DNA from: Gammaproteobacteria bacterium
Lineage (GTDB): Bacteria > Pseudomonadota > Gammaproteobacteria > SZUA-229
Assembly: GCA_029881795.1 (NCBI GenBank)
Contig: JAOULX010000001.1
Span: 1-64,000 of the forward strand
Length of the DNA: 64,000 nt
Direction: 5' to 3'
Shown here: positions 17,591-26,802 of the stretch, piece after piece
How positions within the stretch are numbered: the first letter of the stretch is position 1
Layout: every line of letters begins with the position of its first letter
The notes under the pieces: generated by a model
Seen by the model: the letters and a program-made list of their open reading frames with translations, nothing else
The model's database searches: none
Told to the model about the DNA's origin: nothing
Position numbers and translations under genes: made by a program

Positions 17591-18472
17591 TTAGCGTGAT
17601 TTTTTAGATTTTTCCAGCATGTCATGGATGATCGGTGTCAGGATGATTTCCATCGCGAAAGACATCTTTCCACCCGGTACAACCAGAGTGTTGGCACGTG
17701 ACATAAAGGAACCGGTGATCATGCTTTGCAGAGCCGGGAAATCGATATTGAATTTCTTAGGGTCACGGAAACGGATAACGATCATGCTTTCATCAGGTGT
17801 TGGTATATCACGCGCAATGAAAGGGTTTGATGTATCAACCGTTGGCACACGCTGGAAATTGATATCCGTGCGAGAGAATTGCGGTGTGATGTACTTAATA
17901 TAGTCATGCATGCGTCGCATGATAGTGTCGACGATCACATCTTCTGAATAACCGCGCTCGGCATTGTCACGGTGAATCTTCTGGATCCACTCAAGGTTAA
18001 CAATCGGCACCACACCGACCAGCAAATCAACCGCAGACGCGACATCCGCATCATCAGTTTTAACGCCACCGTGCAAACCTTCATAGAACATTAGATCAGT
18101 ACCTGTTGGCACATCATCCCAAGGTGTGAACTGTCCCGGTGTCAGCGGTGCAAAAGGCTCTGCCTCTTCGTCGCTGTGCAGGTACAGACGTTTTTTACCG
18201 GTACCGCTTTCGCCGTATGATTTAAATAATTCTTCGAGTTTATCGAACAGATTACCGTTTTCACCGAAGTGACTGAGAATGGTGCCATCTTTTTCAGCTT
18301 TTGCTAACGCATCTTTCATTTCAGCGCGATCATAACGATGAAAACTATCACCTTCGATAATGACAGGAGTGATAGATTGGCGGCGGAAAATTTGCTCAAA
18401 GGCTTTTTTTACGGTTGAAGTACCAGCACCAGATGAACCGGTGACAGCAACAATAGGATGTTTAACAGACAT
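17591..18472 (-). CDS. prkB: Phosphoribulokinase
   Basis: A 293-residue proteobacterial (class I) phosphoribulokinase, the Calvin-cycle enzyme that makes ribulose-1,5-bisphosphate from ribulose-5-phosphate and ATP. The P-loop GSSGAGTST (residues 12-20) and the catalytic region EGDSFHRYDR are clear. Length matches the octameric bacterial form rather than the longer plant/cyanobacterial form. A GGAG Shine-Dalgarno precedes the ATG. The gene lies about 220 bp downstream of a BicA-like transporter on the same strand and is closed by a strong terminator. No RuBisCO gene is in the window. Together these are the main evidence that the organism fixes CO2. Confidence 0.96.
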   Translation of the reverse strand: MSVKHPIVAVTGSSGAGTSTVKKAFEQIFRRQSITPVIIEGDSFHRYDRAEMKDALAKAEKDGTILSHFGENGNLFDKLEELFKSYGESGTGKKRLYLHSDEEAEPFAPLTPGQFTPWDDVPTGTDLMFYEGLHGGVKTDDADVASAVDLLVGVVPIVNLEWIQKIHRDNAERGYSEDVIVDTIMRRMHDYIKYITPQFSRTDINFQRVPTVDTSNPFIARDIPTPDESMIVIRFRDPKKFNIDFPALQSMITGSFMSRANTLVVPGGKMSFAMEIILTPIIHDMLEKSKKSR

Positions 18473-18625
18473 CTAGGTCTCCAAAAATGATTAAATCTTA
18501 TAAATCTTTACAATTTATTTTATTAGGCCCTGTTCTGGCGATAGCTTGCTCTGACAAGGTCTGGAAGTTATTTACCAGAAACTTGTAAAGGCTTTTTTTG
18601 CCATTTTCTGGTTGCTGTAGCGTGT

Positions 18626-18651
18626 CTCAAGGGGCGACATTATCCCTTGAG
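18626..18651. repeat. Inverted repeat between the second BicA-like gene and prkB
   Basis: ctcaaggg (18626-18633) and cccttgag (18644-18651) form an 8-bp stem with a 10-nt loop. It lies just after the BicA-like stop on the minus strand. No T-run follows, so it may be an mRNA processing or pausing structure rather than a full terminator. Confidence 0.45.
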
Positions 18652-18689
18652 GGAGCATTCTCTGCAAGCCAAAACGTCGTAGAGTATTT

Positions 18690-20339
18690 TCAGAGTGACG
18701 GTTGCAGTAGTTCGCAAGCCTGTTTTAATGCGTCCAGGCGGGTCTCGTATTGATGGTGTTCGAGTAAAAGGTCGATGATTCCGTGTTTTGCGAGCAGGTT
18801 TTTTATGGGTTCGCTGGCGCCACAGATAAAAATGTGGTGACCGGCCTCCTGAGCATCAAGAATAATATCTTCTATCGCAATCGATGATGAGAAATCGATT
18901 AGCGGAACATCGCTCAGGTCCAGTACCAGTGCTTCGTAGTTATCGACCGAAGCCACCCGCTTAACCATGGATTTAGCCGCACCAAAACTCATCGGGCCAC
19001 TGACATGGAACAATAAAATGCGCCCGGCGGCATCGCGCAGATAGGTCAGCTCCGCTTCCGACAGCGGTAGTTCGTCCTCTGGTGTGGTGCTGGCAGTGGT
19101 TCGCTGAAGTTGTAACTCCGACATGCTTTTCATAAACATCAGGCTGGCCAGTGTGATACCGGCAGCGATGGCAATCATCAGCTCAGCAAAAAGGGTTAAC
19201 AATAAGACGCTGAACATGATAAATATGGCCGCTTTTGGGGCTTTATGCAGGCGCTTCATATAATCCCAGTCAACCAAGTCACTGGCCACTTTGATAAGAA
19301 TGGCGGCGAGAACGGCGTGTGGTATTAATTCGATAAACTGGCCAAAAAGCAGTGCCAAGCTGAGCACAATCAAGGCATGAAAGAGGCCGGATAAGGCGGT
19401 CTGACCGCCATGGCGGACGTTTATTACGGTGCGCATACTGGCGCCGGCACCGGCCAGGCCGCCGAATAAGCCGGAGACTATGTTAGCGATACCCTGACCG
19501 AACAGCTCACGGTCCGAGTCGTGGCGGTCACGGCTGACGTTATCAGCCACTAATGATGTCATCAGAGTATCAATCGTGCCCAGTACTGCCAGCGCCAGAG
19601 CGGATGCCAGCATATCGATGATCAGTTCGGCTTTGAATGTTGGCCATTGTGGCAAAGGCAGGCTGAGGCTGGTTGCGCCGATGGTTTTGATCATGCCGTC
19701 TGGAAAAAGTAGCAGGTATGTGGCGGTGCCAATCAGTAAAGCTGTTAACGGCGAGGGAATGTATTTACCGATGCTCTTGGGTTGAAAATACATTAGCACC
19801 AGCGCCAGAATGCCGACGATGGCGGTATTGCTAGCCGGGTGACTCAATACCGTAGGTAGTTGCAGCAGTGATTGCCAGGTTGAGGTGATACTGGCGTGAC
19901 CGAGCAGCGGCCCCAGTTGTAATAAAATAATACTTAAACCCAGTCCGCTCATTAATCCCGATATCACCGAATGCGGAATCATATTGATGTACTGACTGAC
20001 TTTAAGGGCGCTAAACAAAAGCAGTAAAATACCGGCCAGCATGACCACAGTAAAACCGATAGCAAGGCCATGTACCGGGTCTGCACTGGTATATTGCAGC
20101 AGAATCAGCGTCATCAGTATGCTCATTGGGCCGGTCGGTCCAGATATCTGGCTGGCAGTGCTGCCTGTTAGTGAGGCAAAAAAGCCAACCAGCACTGCGG
20201 CGGTGATACCCGACACAGGGCCGGCTCCGGATAAAACACCAAACGCGATGGCCAGTGGCAGCGCGACCAGGGCAGCGGCCAGTCCGCCGCTAAAATCACC
20301 TTTGAGATTATTGAAGTGCAGGCTGTTGAAAAGCGTCAT
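18690..20339 (-). CDS. Second BicA-like SulP-family transporter, adjacent to phosphoribulokinase
   Basis: A 549-residue SulP transporter with STAS domain (about residues 430-540), paralogous to the protein at 9069-10742. It shares the LHFNNLKGDFSGG start, LSGAGPVSG, SGPTGPMSILM, LVADNVSRD and GAGASMRTVINV blocks. Na+-dependent bicarbonate import is the likely function from BicA similarity and from lying just upstream of phosphoribulokinase on the same strand. An operon is possible, but the 217-bp gap with a hairpin suggests prkB may have its own promoter. Substrate assignment is inference. Confidence 0.85.
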   Translation of the reverse strand: MTLFNSLHFNNLKGDFSGGLAAALVALPLAIAFGVLSGAGPVSGITAAVLVGFFASLTGSTASQISGPTGPMSILMTLILLQYTSADPVHGLAIGFTVVMLAGILLLLFSALKVSQYINMIPHSVISGLMSGLGLSIILLQLGPLLGHASITSTWQSLLQLPTVLSHPASNTAIVGILALVLMYFQPKSIGKYIPSPLTALLIGTATYLLLFPDGMIKTIGATSLSLPLPQWPTFKAELIIDMLASALALAVLGTIDTLMTSLVADNVSRDRHDSDRELFGQGIANIVSGLFGGLAGAGASMRTVINVRHGGQTALSGLFHALIVLSLALLFGQFIELIPHAVLAAILIKVASDLVDWDYMKRLHKAPKAAIFIMFSVLLLTLFAELMIAIAAGITLASLMFMKSMSELQLQRTTASTTPEDELPLSEAELTYLRDAAGRILLFHVSGPMSFGAAKSMVKRVASVDNYEALVLDLSDVPLIDFSSSIAIEDIILDAQEAGHHIFICGASEPIKNLLAKHGIIDLLLEHHQYETRLDALKQACELLQPSL

Positions 20340-20463
20340 AAACAGTGAGTTCCGATTATCGTTTTGTCCATGATGGTATCACTTAGAACTGTGGCAGGGA
20401 ATCTATGCTCTTTTCAACAGATTCAGGCCAAATCGGTATTGGGTCAGAGGATTGTGTAGTCAG

Positions 20464-21159
20464 TCAGTCTTTGTTGACTGAAAAAATAAGATCCCATACA
20501 CCATGCCCGAGCTTTTGTCCGCGACGCTCAAATTTGGTTGTGGGGCGGTAATCCGGCTTAGGGCTGAACTCAAAATTGCCGGCCTGATTTGAAAACTGAG
20601 GGTGATTTTCCAGGGTTTTCATCATATGTTTGGCGTAGTCGTGCCAGTCGGTGGCGAAGTGGATCTGGCCGTCCTTGTTAAGCAGCTGTGCCAGCCGGTC
20701 GAGAAACGCTGGCTGAACGATGCGGCGCTTATTGTGTTTGGTTTTATGCCAGGGGTCCGGAAAATATAGCTGCACCCGGCTCAGGCTGTTTTCCGCTATC
20801 TGCTGATGCAGAATATCAATCGCATCGTGATTCATGACACGAAGGTTTGTAATCTCATATTGCTGAATCAAATGCAATAAATGGCCGACGCCGGGGCGGT
20901 GAACTTCTATACCGATAAAATTTTGCTGAGGGTTTTCTCTGGCCATTTGTGCCAGCGAGTCGCCATTGCCAAAACCAATCTCAAGAATCACGGGCTGTTG
21001 ATTGCCAAACAGGCTGTTGAAATCGAGCGGCTGGGGTGTAAAGTCAATGCCAAATAGCGGCCATTGTTGCGCCAGAGCGCGCTGCTGGCCTTGCGTCAGG
21101 CGGCCCTGACGCAAGATGAAGCTTTTAACGGTGCGGCGAATTATATCGGACATGGACAA
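20464..21159 (-). CDS. trmB: tRNA (guanine-N7-)-methyltransferase
   Basis: A 231-residue SAM-dependent methyltransferase that makes m7G46 in tRNA. It has the SAM-binding motif EIGFGNGDSLAQMA (about residues 76-89) and the TrmB-specific FPDPWHKTKHNKRRI segment. Length is standard. It lies 23 bp downstream of thiG, giving the thiS-thiG-trmB order common in Gammaproteobacteria. Confidence 0.96.
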   Translation of the reverse strand: MSMSDIIRRTVKSFILRQGRLTQGQQRALAQQWPLFGIDFTPQPLDFNSLFGNQQPVILEIGFGNGDSLAQMARENPQQNFIGIEVHRPGVGHLLHLIQQYEITNLRVMNHDAIDILHQQIAENSLSRVQLYFPDPWHKTKHNKRRIVQPAFLDRLAQLLNKDGQIHFATDWHDYAKHMMKTLENHPQFSNQAGNFEFSPKPDYRPTTKFERRGQKLGHGVWDLIFSVNKD

Positions 21160-21182
21160 TAACAGTGCTTGAGGTGACGGGG

Positions 21183-21962
21183 TTAGAAAAAAGTCCCGTC
21201 GATAGGTGAAGAGGCAGAGGCATAACGTTTACGCGGCATGCGACCGGCTTTAAAGGCTTGGCGTCCGGCAATGGTGGCATTTTTCATGGCATGGGCCATT
21301 AGCACTGGGTCCTGTGCTGCGGCGATAGCGGTATTCATTAAGATCCCGTCTACGCCCAGTTCCATTGCCATAGCGGCATCAGAAGCGGTGCCGACTCCGG
21401 CATCAACCAACACCGGTACGGTTGCATTGTCGACAATTTCTAAAATATTGTAGGGGTTGCGAATACCCAGCCCGGAACCAATCGGCGCTGCCAGAGGCAT
21501 CACAGCAACACAGCCTACTTCTTCAAGTCGTTTTGCCATGATCGGGTCGTCATTGGTATAAACCATGATTTTAAAGCCGTCTTTGACTAGAATCTTGGCG
21601 GCTTCAAGCGTTGCGGTGACATCCGGGAACAGAGTTTTTTCATCACCCAACACTTCAAGTTTGACCAGGTCATGGCCATCGAGTAATTCACGCGCCAGAC
21701 GGCAGGTGCGCACCGCATCTTCAACGTTATAGCAGCCTGCGGTATTCGGTAATAAGGTGTATTTGTCGAGCGGTAAAATATCCAGTAAATTAGGCTCATC
21801 CGGATTCTGGCCTATATTGCTGCGACGAATGGCTATCGTGACAATCTCAGCGCCGCTGGCTTCGGTGGCCAGTTTGCTTTCCTGCATGTCTTTGTATTTG
21901 CCAGTACCGACCAGCAGACGGCTATGGTATTCAACACCGGCGATGATTAATGGATCATTCAT
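21183..21962 (-). CDS. thiG: Thiazole synthase
   Basis: A 259-residue TIM-barrel enzyme that assembles the thiazole phosphate ring of thiamine. It uses deoxyxylulose phosphate, dehydroglycine (from ThiO in this genome) and sulfur from ThiS thiocarboxylate. The Schiff-base lysine lies in VKLEVLGD, and the phosphate-binding loop in [18 protein letters not shown]. It follows thiS by 21 bp and precedes trmB. Divergent thiO nearby supplies the glycine-derived substrate. No TPP riboswitch was recognised upstream. Confidence 0.97.
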   Translation of the reverse strand: MNDPLIIAGVEYHSRLLVGTGKYKDMQESKLATEASGAEIVTIAIRRSNIGQNPDEPNLLDILPLDKYTLLPNTAGCYNVEDAVRTCRLARELLDGHDLVKLEVLGDEKTLFPDVTATLEAAKILVKDGFKIMVYTNDDPIMAKRLEEVGCVAVMPLAAPIGSGLGIRNPYNILEIVDNATVPVLVDAGVGTASDAAMAMELGVDGILMNTAIAAAQDPVLMAHAMKNATIAGRQAFKAGRMPRKRYASASSPIDGTFF

Positions 21963-21983
21963 TACTGTCTGTCTCTTATCTGT

Positions 21984-22214
21984 TTAATCTATGTTGGCAT
22001 CGCCATGCAGTTTGCAGCCGCCACCTATAGCATGCACGATTTCGACTTTGTCATCAGCCGAGAGCTGATGTTGAGGGTGTTCACTGCGCGGAATGATATC
22101 GAGATTAACCTCAACGGCCAGTCGCTTGTCGGCCAGTCCAAGCTGGCTGATAAGATCACTGATAGTGCATTGATCTGCTACCGATTGTTGTTTGCCATTG
22201 AGAACGATATTCAT
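21984..22214 (-). CDS. thiS: ThiS sulfur-carrier protein with a 10-residue tail after the Gly-Gly motif
   Basis: A 76-residue ubiquitin-like protein that carries sulfur as a C-terminal thiocarboxylate to ThiG. The fold signature (start MNIVLNGK, then VEVNLDIIPRS and VEIVHAIGGG) is clear. Normally the di-glycine is at or within a residue or so of the end. Here the frame continues ten more residues (CKLHGDANID) before TAA. The usual chemistry needs a free terminal glycine, so the tail would have to be removed, as the JAMM protease QbsD does for QbsE, or the protein works differently. No protease gene is nearby. The tail is directly readable from the codons, but a sequencing error cannot be excluded. 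Confidence 0.9.
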   Translation of the reverse strand: MNIVLNGKQQSVADQCTISDLISQLGLADKRLAVEVNLDIIPRSEHPQHQLSADDKVEIVHAIGGGCKLHGDANID

Positions 22215-22310
22215 AAGGTGCCCGCTTTATTAAGGCAGGCATTGTACACAAAGTAACAGCGGGGGGCTATATCTGCAGGGGCGTGAGCCGCAACATCAGG
22301 CTGATTTTTG

Positions 22311-22658
22311 TTAGGATTCGTTGTCGGTAAATTTTCTTAACATACGGTGCTGAAAATTAGTGATAGCGTAGCTGTCGGTATTTTCTTGTATTAAATTATC
22401 TACCAGCGGCGCTAACTCGGCACTAAAAAAACGACAAAACTTGTCACTTAACTGAGATGATTTAATGCGTTCAGCAATCAGCAGGTATTCATCAAAACAG
22501 TCATTGTTCTGTTCCATTTTTTGAATAAGTCGATAATTCAGTATTTGACTGATCTGCTCCTGACTAAGTTTTAGGGTTATTTCATAGCGCTTGTCTGCAA
22601 AGACCTGAGTAACAGAATCTGAGCTATTCACCTGACTGAGTATCGCGTTTTGCTTCAT
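22311..22658 (-). CDS. Hypothetical protein, about 115 residues
   Basis: No family is recognised. It is a soluble, helical, charged protein without signal peptide. A TTG at 22685 gives 124 residues; the ATG at 22658 (MKQNAILSQ) gives 115 and is preferred only because ATG is stronger, since neither has a clear Shine-Dalgarno. It lies upstream of thiS on the same strand, about 100 bp away, and is divergent from thiO. Base composition is more AT-rich than its neighbours. It may be lineage-specific. Confidence 0.5.
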   Translation of the reverse strand: MKQNAILSQVNSSDSVTQVFADKRYEITLKLSQEQISQILNYRLIQKMEQNNDCFDEYLLIAERIKSSQLSDKFCRFFSAELAPLVDNLIQENTDSYAITNFQHRMLRKFTDNES

Positions 22659-22915
22659 TGTAATAACACCGTTACCGGTCCTCAAAAATTATCCTTGGTA
22701 ATGCGTTAAGCTTAACGCTAATTGGTGACTTGAGTGTTGACGTTATATGGCAAAAATGTAGCGATTTTGTAAAACAAATACGCAACGAAAAACCTTATGT
22801 TATGTGCATATTCACAGCTGGCTTTATCTCTGCCGTGTTTTTAGCAATAATGCTTTTTTAAATGAATTGAAGTGCGTTGTCGTTTTTCGGCGTATTTAAG
22901 GTGAAAGTCAAAACG

Positions 22916-24004
22916 ATGGCAGACTGTATTGTAGTCGGTGCGGGAATAAGTGGTGTTCTGAGTGCGCTGGAACTGGAGCAGGCTGGAGCCGATGTTATCT
23001 TGTTGGAGCGTGACAGGCTTGGGGCAGAGTCGTCGTGGGCTGGTGGTGGCATTATCTCCCCGCTTTATCCCTGGCGTTATCCCGATGCGGTATCACAACT
23101 TGCGCGTTACGGGCAGCAGCATTACCCGGCATTACTGGATAAATTGCAGCTCGAATCCGGCATAGACCCACAGTATCAAAAAAATGGTTTGCTGGTGCTG
23201 GATCTGGATGAGCAGCAACAGGCGAATGAGTGGGCCAGAAATTGGCAACAGGATTTACAGCTTCTGGATGCGGCACAAACGCTTGCCTGTGAGCCGGCAT
23301 TGAGCAGCCAGCATCAGGCATCGCTCTGGCTGCCAGAGGTTGCGCAGCTGCGAAATCCGCGGCTGGTAAAAGCGATGAGTGCGGTTGTACAACGCCGTAA
23401 AATTCGATTACATGAACATTCTGTTGTCAGTTCTATCCGGATAAAAAATAACAAAGTTCAAGGCGTGAATGTTGCTGATCAGCAATATAATGCTGATCAG
23501 GTATTAATAGCGGGTGGCGCCTGGAGCGGTCAAATACTTAAACAGTTAAAACTCGATACCACGATTGAGCCGGTAAAAGGCCAGATGATTTTATTAAAAG
23601 GAGAGCCGGATCTGCTCAAGCGCATCGTGTTGTCGGATGGAAAATACATTATTCCACGCCGTGATGGCCGGATTTTGGTGGGCAGCACCCTGGAGCATAC
23701 CGAGTTTAAAAAAGAGCTGACGGCAGAGGCAAAGCAGGGGCTGTACCATGCGGCGACTGATATGATGCCGGTTTTGGCGGGGCTAGAAGTTGAGCATCAC
23801 TGGGCCGGTTTACGACCGGGCTCGGGTAATGGTGTGCCATATATTGGCGAGCATCCGTCGGTGCAGGGCTTGTTTTTTAATGCCGGGCATTTCCGCAATG
23901 GAGTTGTGCTGGGTCTGGCGAGTGCAAGACTGACGGCAGATATCATACTGGGTCGTTCGCCGATATTTGATCCGGCCGTGTATGGTATTGCGGCAGAGCA
24001 TTAA
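22916..24004 (+). CDS. thiO: Glycine oxidase ThiO
   Basis: A FAD-dependent oxidase of about 362 residues in the DAO family. It has an N-terminal FAD-binding motif (VVGAGISGVLSALELE), the GAESSWAGGGIISPLYPW segment typical of ThiO, and a C-terminal GLRPGSGNGVPYIGEH region contacting flavin and substrate. It oxidises glycine to the imine that ThiG uses. The ATG at 22916 is chosen because the fold begins there; longer in-frame starts at 22877 (TTG) and 22901 (GTG) would add an unrelated leader. It is divergent from thiS-thiG-trmB and precedes the pilin cluster, an order I recall from Pseudomonas aeruginosa. Confidence 0.92.
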   Translation: MADCIVVGAGISGVLSALELEQAGADVILLERDRLGAESSWAGGGIISPLYPWRYPDAVSQLARYGQQHYPALLDKLQLESGIDPQYQKNGLLVLDLDEQQQANEWARNWQQDLQLLDAAQTLACEPALSSQHQASLWLPEVAQLRNPRLVKAMSAVVQRRKIRLHEHSVVSSIRIKNNKVQGVNVADQQYNADQVLIAGGAWSGQILKQLKLDTTIEPVKGQMILLKGEPDLLKRIVLSDGKYIIPRRDGRILVGSTLEHTEFKKELTAEAKQGLYHAATDMMPVLAGLEVEHHWAGLRPGSGNGVPYIGEHPSVQGLFFNAGHFRNGVVLGLASARLTADIILGRSPIFDPAVYGIAAEH

Positions 24005-24185
24005 ACCGGCTATGTTTTTCTCATCGTATTTTAGTTGCGCCAATATCTCGAATATCTCTGGCTAGCAAGGCTAACAGTCAGACACTTGTAAAATTATCTG
24101 ACAGGTCGTTACCGTTTATCTCTGCTTGCTTGTCGTTTGCTGCTACTGAGCATGAGATTGTCACAGGGTGTGTTATAAGTTATCC

Positions 24186-24794
24186 ATGAAAAATAAAATT
24201 CAAGCGTTTACTTTAATTGAGCTCCTCATCACGTTAGCTATCTTTAGCGTATTGATGACTATCGGTGTTCCCGGCATGAACAGTTTCATGGTGAATAATG
24301 AATTAACATCGAGGAACAATAATCTGGTGACGGCTATGCAGTATGCACGCAGTGAGTCGATTAAACTGTCGGATCGTGTTGTTTTGTGCGCCAGTAAAAA
24401 TTCACAGACAGCTGTGCCGGCATGTGCCACGGATGCCGACTGGATAGATGGCTGGGTGGTATTCCATGACACCAATAATGACGCTGTATTTTCTCCAGGC
24501 ACCGATACCCTGCTAAAACAATTTCCGTCATTAGCAGGAAACAACCTGACACTGACGACGCATGTTTTGCGTAACGGTGATCCAAAAACCATTCTCGGTT
24601 ATATCTCATTTGGCCGTCCCAGAGGCGAACCGATGGATATCAATGGTAATAATCAATCAGGCGTATTTGTGTTTTGTATTCCCGGTGATAGCAGTCGTAT
24701 CCGCGGCATAATGGTGCACACATCTGGTCGCATCTACTCCAGCCGAGATAAGGATACGCTTGGCAGTCATATTTCCTGTCCAGGTCCAGCCTAG
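24186..24794 (+). CDS. fimT: FimT/FimU-type minor pilin (GspH family)
   Basis: A type IV minor pilin of about 202 residues. The prepilin leader is MKNKIQA, followed by the cleavage region A|FTLIELL and the hydrophobic N-terminal helix. The globular part is GspH/FimT-like, with paired cysteines. PilD would cut after Ala at -1 instead of the usual Gly. The ATG at 24186 gives the normal short leader; a GTG at 24168 would add six residues. It is first in a cluster of minor pilin genes ending with pilE. These proteins form the initiating tip complex of the pilus with PilY1. Confidence 0.9.
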   Translation: MKNKIQAFTLIELLITLAIFSVLMTIGVPGMNSFMVNNELTSRNNNLVTAMQYARSESIKLSDRVVLCASKNSQTAVPACATDADWIDGWVVFHDTNNDAVFSPGTDTLLKQFPSLAGNNLTLTTHVLRNGDPKTILGYISFGRPRGEPMDINGNNQSGVFVFCIPGDSSRIRGIMVHTSGRIYSSRDKDTLGSHISCPGPA

Positions 24795-24839
24795 AGCTTT
24801 GCTACTTAATCTCTAACTTTAAGAATGAGAAAAGATTTG

Positions 24840-25310
24840 ATGACTATCAAAAAACAATCTGGTTTTAGTTTGATCGAAGTATTGCTGGCTTTCCTGATTC
24901 TATCTATCGGATTGCTGGGTGTAGCAGGCTTGCAAACGACATCGGTTAAGGCCAGTCATACGGCGATGTTAAGAACTATTGCGATTACCAAGGTGCAGGA
25001 GTTAATCGAACGGATGCGTTCAAACTCGACTGCCGTGCCTACCGATTATGCACAGGCAAGAGGCGCTGCGCTGACACTGGGAATCAATAGTAATTGTGAT
25101 GGTACAGCAGCGGTTTCTTGCGCGCCGGCGGTACTTGCTGCTAATGATATTTACACTTGGGGCTGGTCGTTAATTAATGCCGGATTACCAGCGACCGCTA
25201 CCGAAGCTGCTGTTACTGTCGATGTTACGGTAACGCCTCCAGTGACGACCGTTTCTGTTTACTGGAACGAGCGCGGTCAAAATATGTTTTATGAATCCAC
25301 GATTCAATGA
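24840..25310 (+). CDS. pilV: Minor pilin PilV
   Basis: A minor pilin of about 156 residues with leader MTIKKQSG cut before FSLIEVLLAFLILSIGLLGV, the typical PilV helix, and a small C-terminal domain with two cysteines (about residues 83 and 92). Two ATGs are possible (24825, 24840); the second gives the shorter leader and has GAGA upstream. The TGA overlaps the first ATG of pilW (ATGATGA), indicating coupling. Confidence 0.92.
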   Translation: MTIKKQSGFSLIEVLLAFLILSIGLLGVAGLQTTSVKASHTAMLRTIAITKVQELIERMRSNSTAVPTDYAQARGAALTLGINSNCDGTAAVSCAPAVLAANDIYTWGWSLINAGLPATATEAAVTVDVTVTPPVTTVSVYWNERGQNMFYESTIQ

Positions 25311-25324
25311 TGAGAGATTTGCAG

Positions 25325-26347
25325 ATGCAAAAACAGAGCGCATACATGATCACTGCTAAAGGCTTTACATTAATCGAGCTGTTGATTTCAGTGGTTATCG
25401 GCATGTTTCTGATGGCTGGAGTATTTACTGTCTATGTAAATGGCCGGGTTGTACAGGACAAAACAGAAGTGCAGACGCGCTTGATTGATGATGCTCGCTT
25501 TGCAATTGATACTATCAGTTACGATTTGCGTCATGCCGGGCTTTGGGGTGAGATGAATGCACATCATTTAATCCGCGGTGCGTTGGGTGTCTCAACCACG
25601 ATACTGCCAAAAACAGTTGGCTCAAACCCGATGGATCCGATTACTGATCTTGAAGCGCCGGACTGCGGGCCATCCTGGTACACCGATCTTGCGGTATCGT
25701 TAAATGCCTCTGACAATAGCAATATATTTAGCTCGACTTGTGTTGGTGCCGGTTACGTTGCAGGTAGCGATATTCTGGTAACAAAGTATGCCAGCCCGAC
25801 TCGCTTACCGGCAGCATCACTAGCCGATAATGTCGTGTATGTTTACTCAAATTCGTTTCAGGGTGAGTTATTTACCGGCAAAACAGCACCGACTTTTCTG
25901 GATGCGGCGACGGTGGGTGCTAACCAACAGGGATTTATCCATCTGTTAAATACCCGTGTTTATTTTGTTAATCCCGATACTGAAACTGGCGATGGTTACC
26001 CTTCATTACACCGGCTGAACCTTGCAGCAGGACCAAGACTGGCAGATGTTATGTTATTGCCCGGGGTGGCTGATTTACAAATTCAGTACGGGGTGGATAC
26101 TACGGGTGATGGCTCGGTTAATACCTATCTTGATCCGGCTCCCGGGCTGCTATCAACCACCAAGGCGATTCAGTTCTGGGTGATGTTACGAACTAAAGAT
26201 GATGAGCTGCTAGCCGGTGAAACACAGACTATCAGCATGGCGGGTCAGCCTGCGATAACTTACAACGGTGGCCCTCGCCGGGTTGTCATGTCGACCGTGG
26301 TCAAACTGCGTAACAGACAGACCTTTTCAACGCAAAGCGGTGGTTAA
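25325..26347 (+). CDS. pilW: Minor pilin PilW
   Basis: A minor pilin of about 340 residues with prepilin site AKG|FTLIELLISVVIGMFL and a long beta-rich globular domain, the usual PilW size. Several starts are possible. ATG 25307 overlaps the pilV stop, and ATG 25325 has GAGAG eight bases upstream and gives a shorter leader. It interacts with PilV, PilX and FimU in the priming complex. The pilX start follows three bases after its stop. Confidence 0.9.
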   Translation: MQKQSAYMITAKGFTLIELLISVVIGMFLMAGVFTVYVNGRVVQDKTEVQTRLIDDARFAIDTISYDLRHAGLWGEMNAHHLIRGALGVSTTILPKTVGSNPMDPITDLEAPDCGPSWYTDLAVSLNASDNSNIFSSTCVGAGYVAGSDILVTKYASPTRLPAASLADNVVYVYSNSFQGELFTGKTAPTFLDAATVGANQQGFIHLLNTRVYFVNPDTETGDGYPSLHRLNLAAGPRLADVMLLPGVADLQIQYGVDTTGDGSVNTYLDPAPGLLSTTKAIQFWVMLRTKDDELLAGETQTISMAGQPAITYNGGPRRVVMSTVVKLRNRQTFSTQSGG

Positions 26348-26350
26348 TAA

Positions 26351-26776
26351 ATGAAAATGCAAAAACAAAGAGGTATCGCGTTGGTTATCGGTCTGGTGAT
26401 GCTTATGATACTGACTATTATGGGTGTTTCTAGCATGAGCAATACAACCTTACAGTTGAAGATTGCAAGAAATACACAGGAACAAAATATTGCCTTTCAA
26501 ACAGCGCTGGCAGGTATCGATTTTGCAATCAGTAATGCCGACTTAACTAATCAGGATACACCACAGGCCTTTAATTATGTGATGCCGGTGTCCGCGTTAA
26601 CAGCCAGCGGTACGACCACCTATCTCGGCTGCACCCGGGTGTTTGGTGGCAGTATTGACCGTGCCGGCAGCCAGAATGTCTTCCAAACCATTTCAACCGG
26701 CTTGTCACCTAGTGGCTCACGAAGTGTCATCGTATCAGCAGTGGGTAAACCGACTCCTGCTGCCTGTCAGAATTAA
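26351..26776 (+). CDS. pilX: Minor pilin PilX
   Basis: A 141-residue minor pilin. It starts MKMQKQRGIALVIGLVMLMI, where the cleavage site RG|IALV and the helix are characteristic of PilX, which lacks the usual FTLIE. Residues 100-141 contain a cysteine near the end that may pair with one near residue 94. This is the tip-proximal member of the complex, with pilV and pilW encoded just upstream. It precedes a small secreted-protein gene and pilY1. Confidence 0.88.
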   Translation: MKMQKQRGIALVIGLVMLMILTIMGVSSMSNTTLQLKIARNTQEQNIAFQTALAGIDFAISNADLTNQDTPQAFNYVMPVSALTASGTTTYLGCTRVFGGSIDRAGSQNVFQTISTGLSPSGSRSVIVSAVGKPTPAACQN

Positions 26777-26802
26777 TTTAACATGCTGCATAAGGTAATA
26801 AA

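Noticed and set aside
22686-22915. TPP riboswitch upstream of thiO or thiS
   Set aside because: No conserved thi-box core (CUGAGA or its partner) was seen in either leader.
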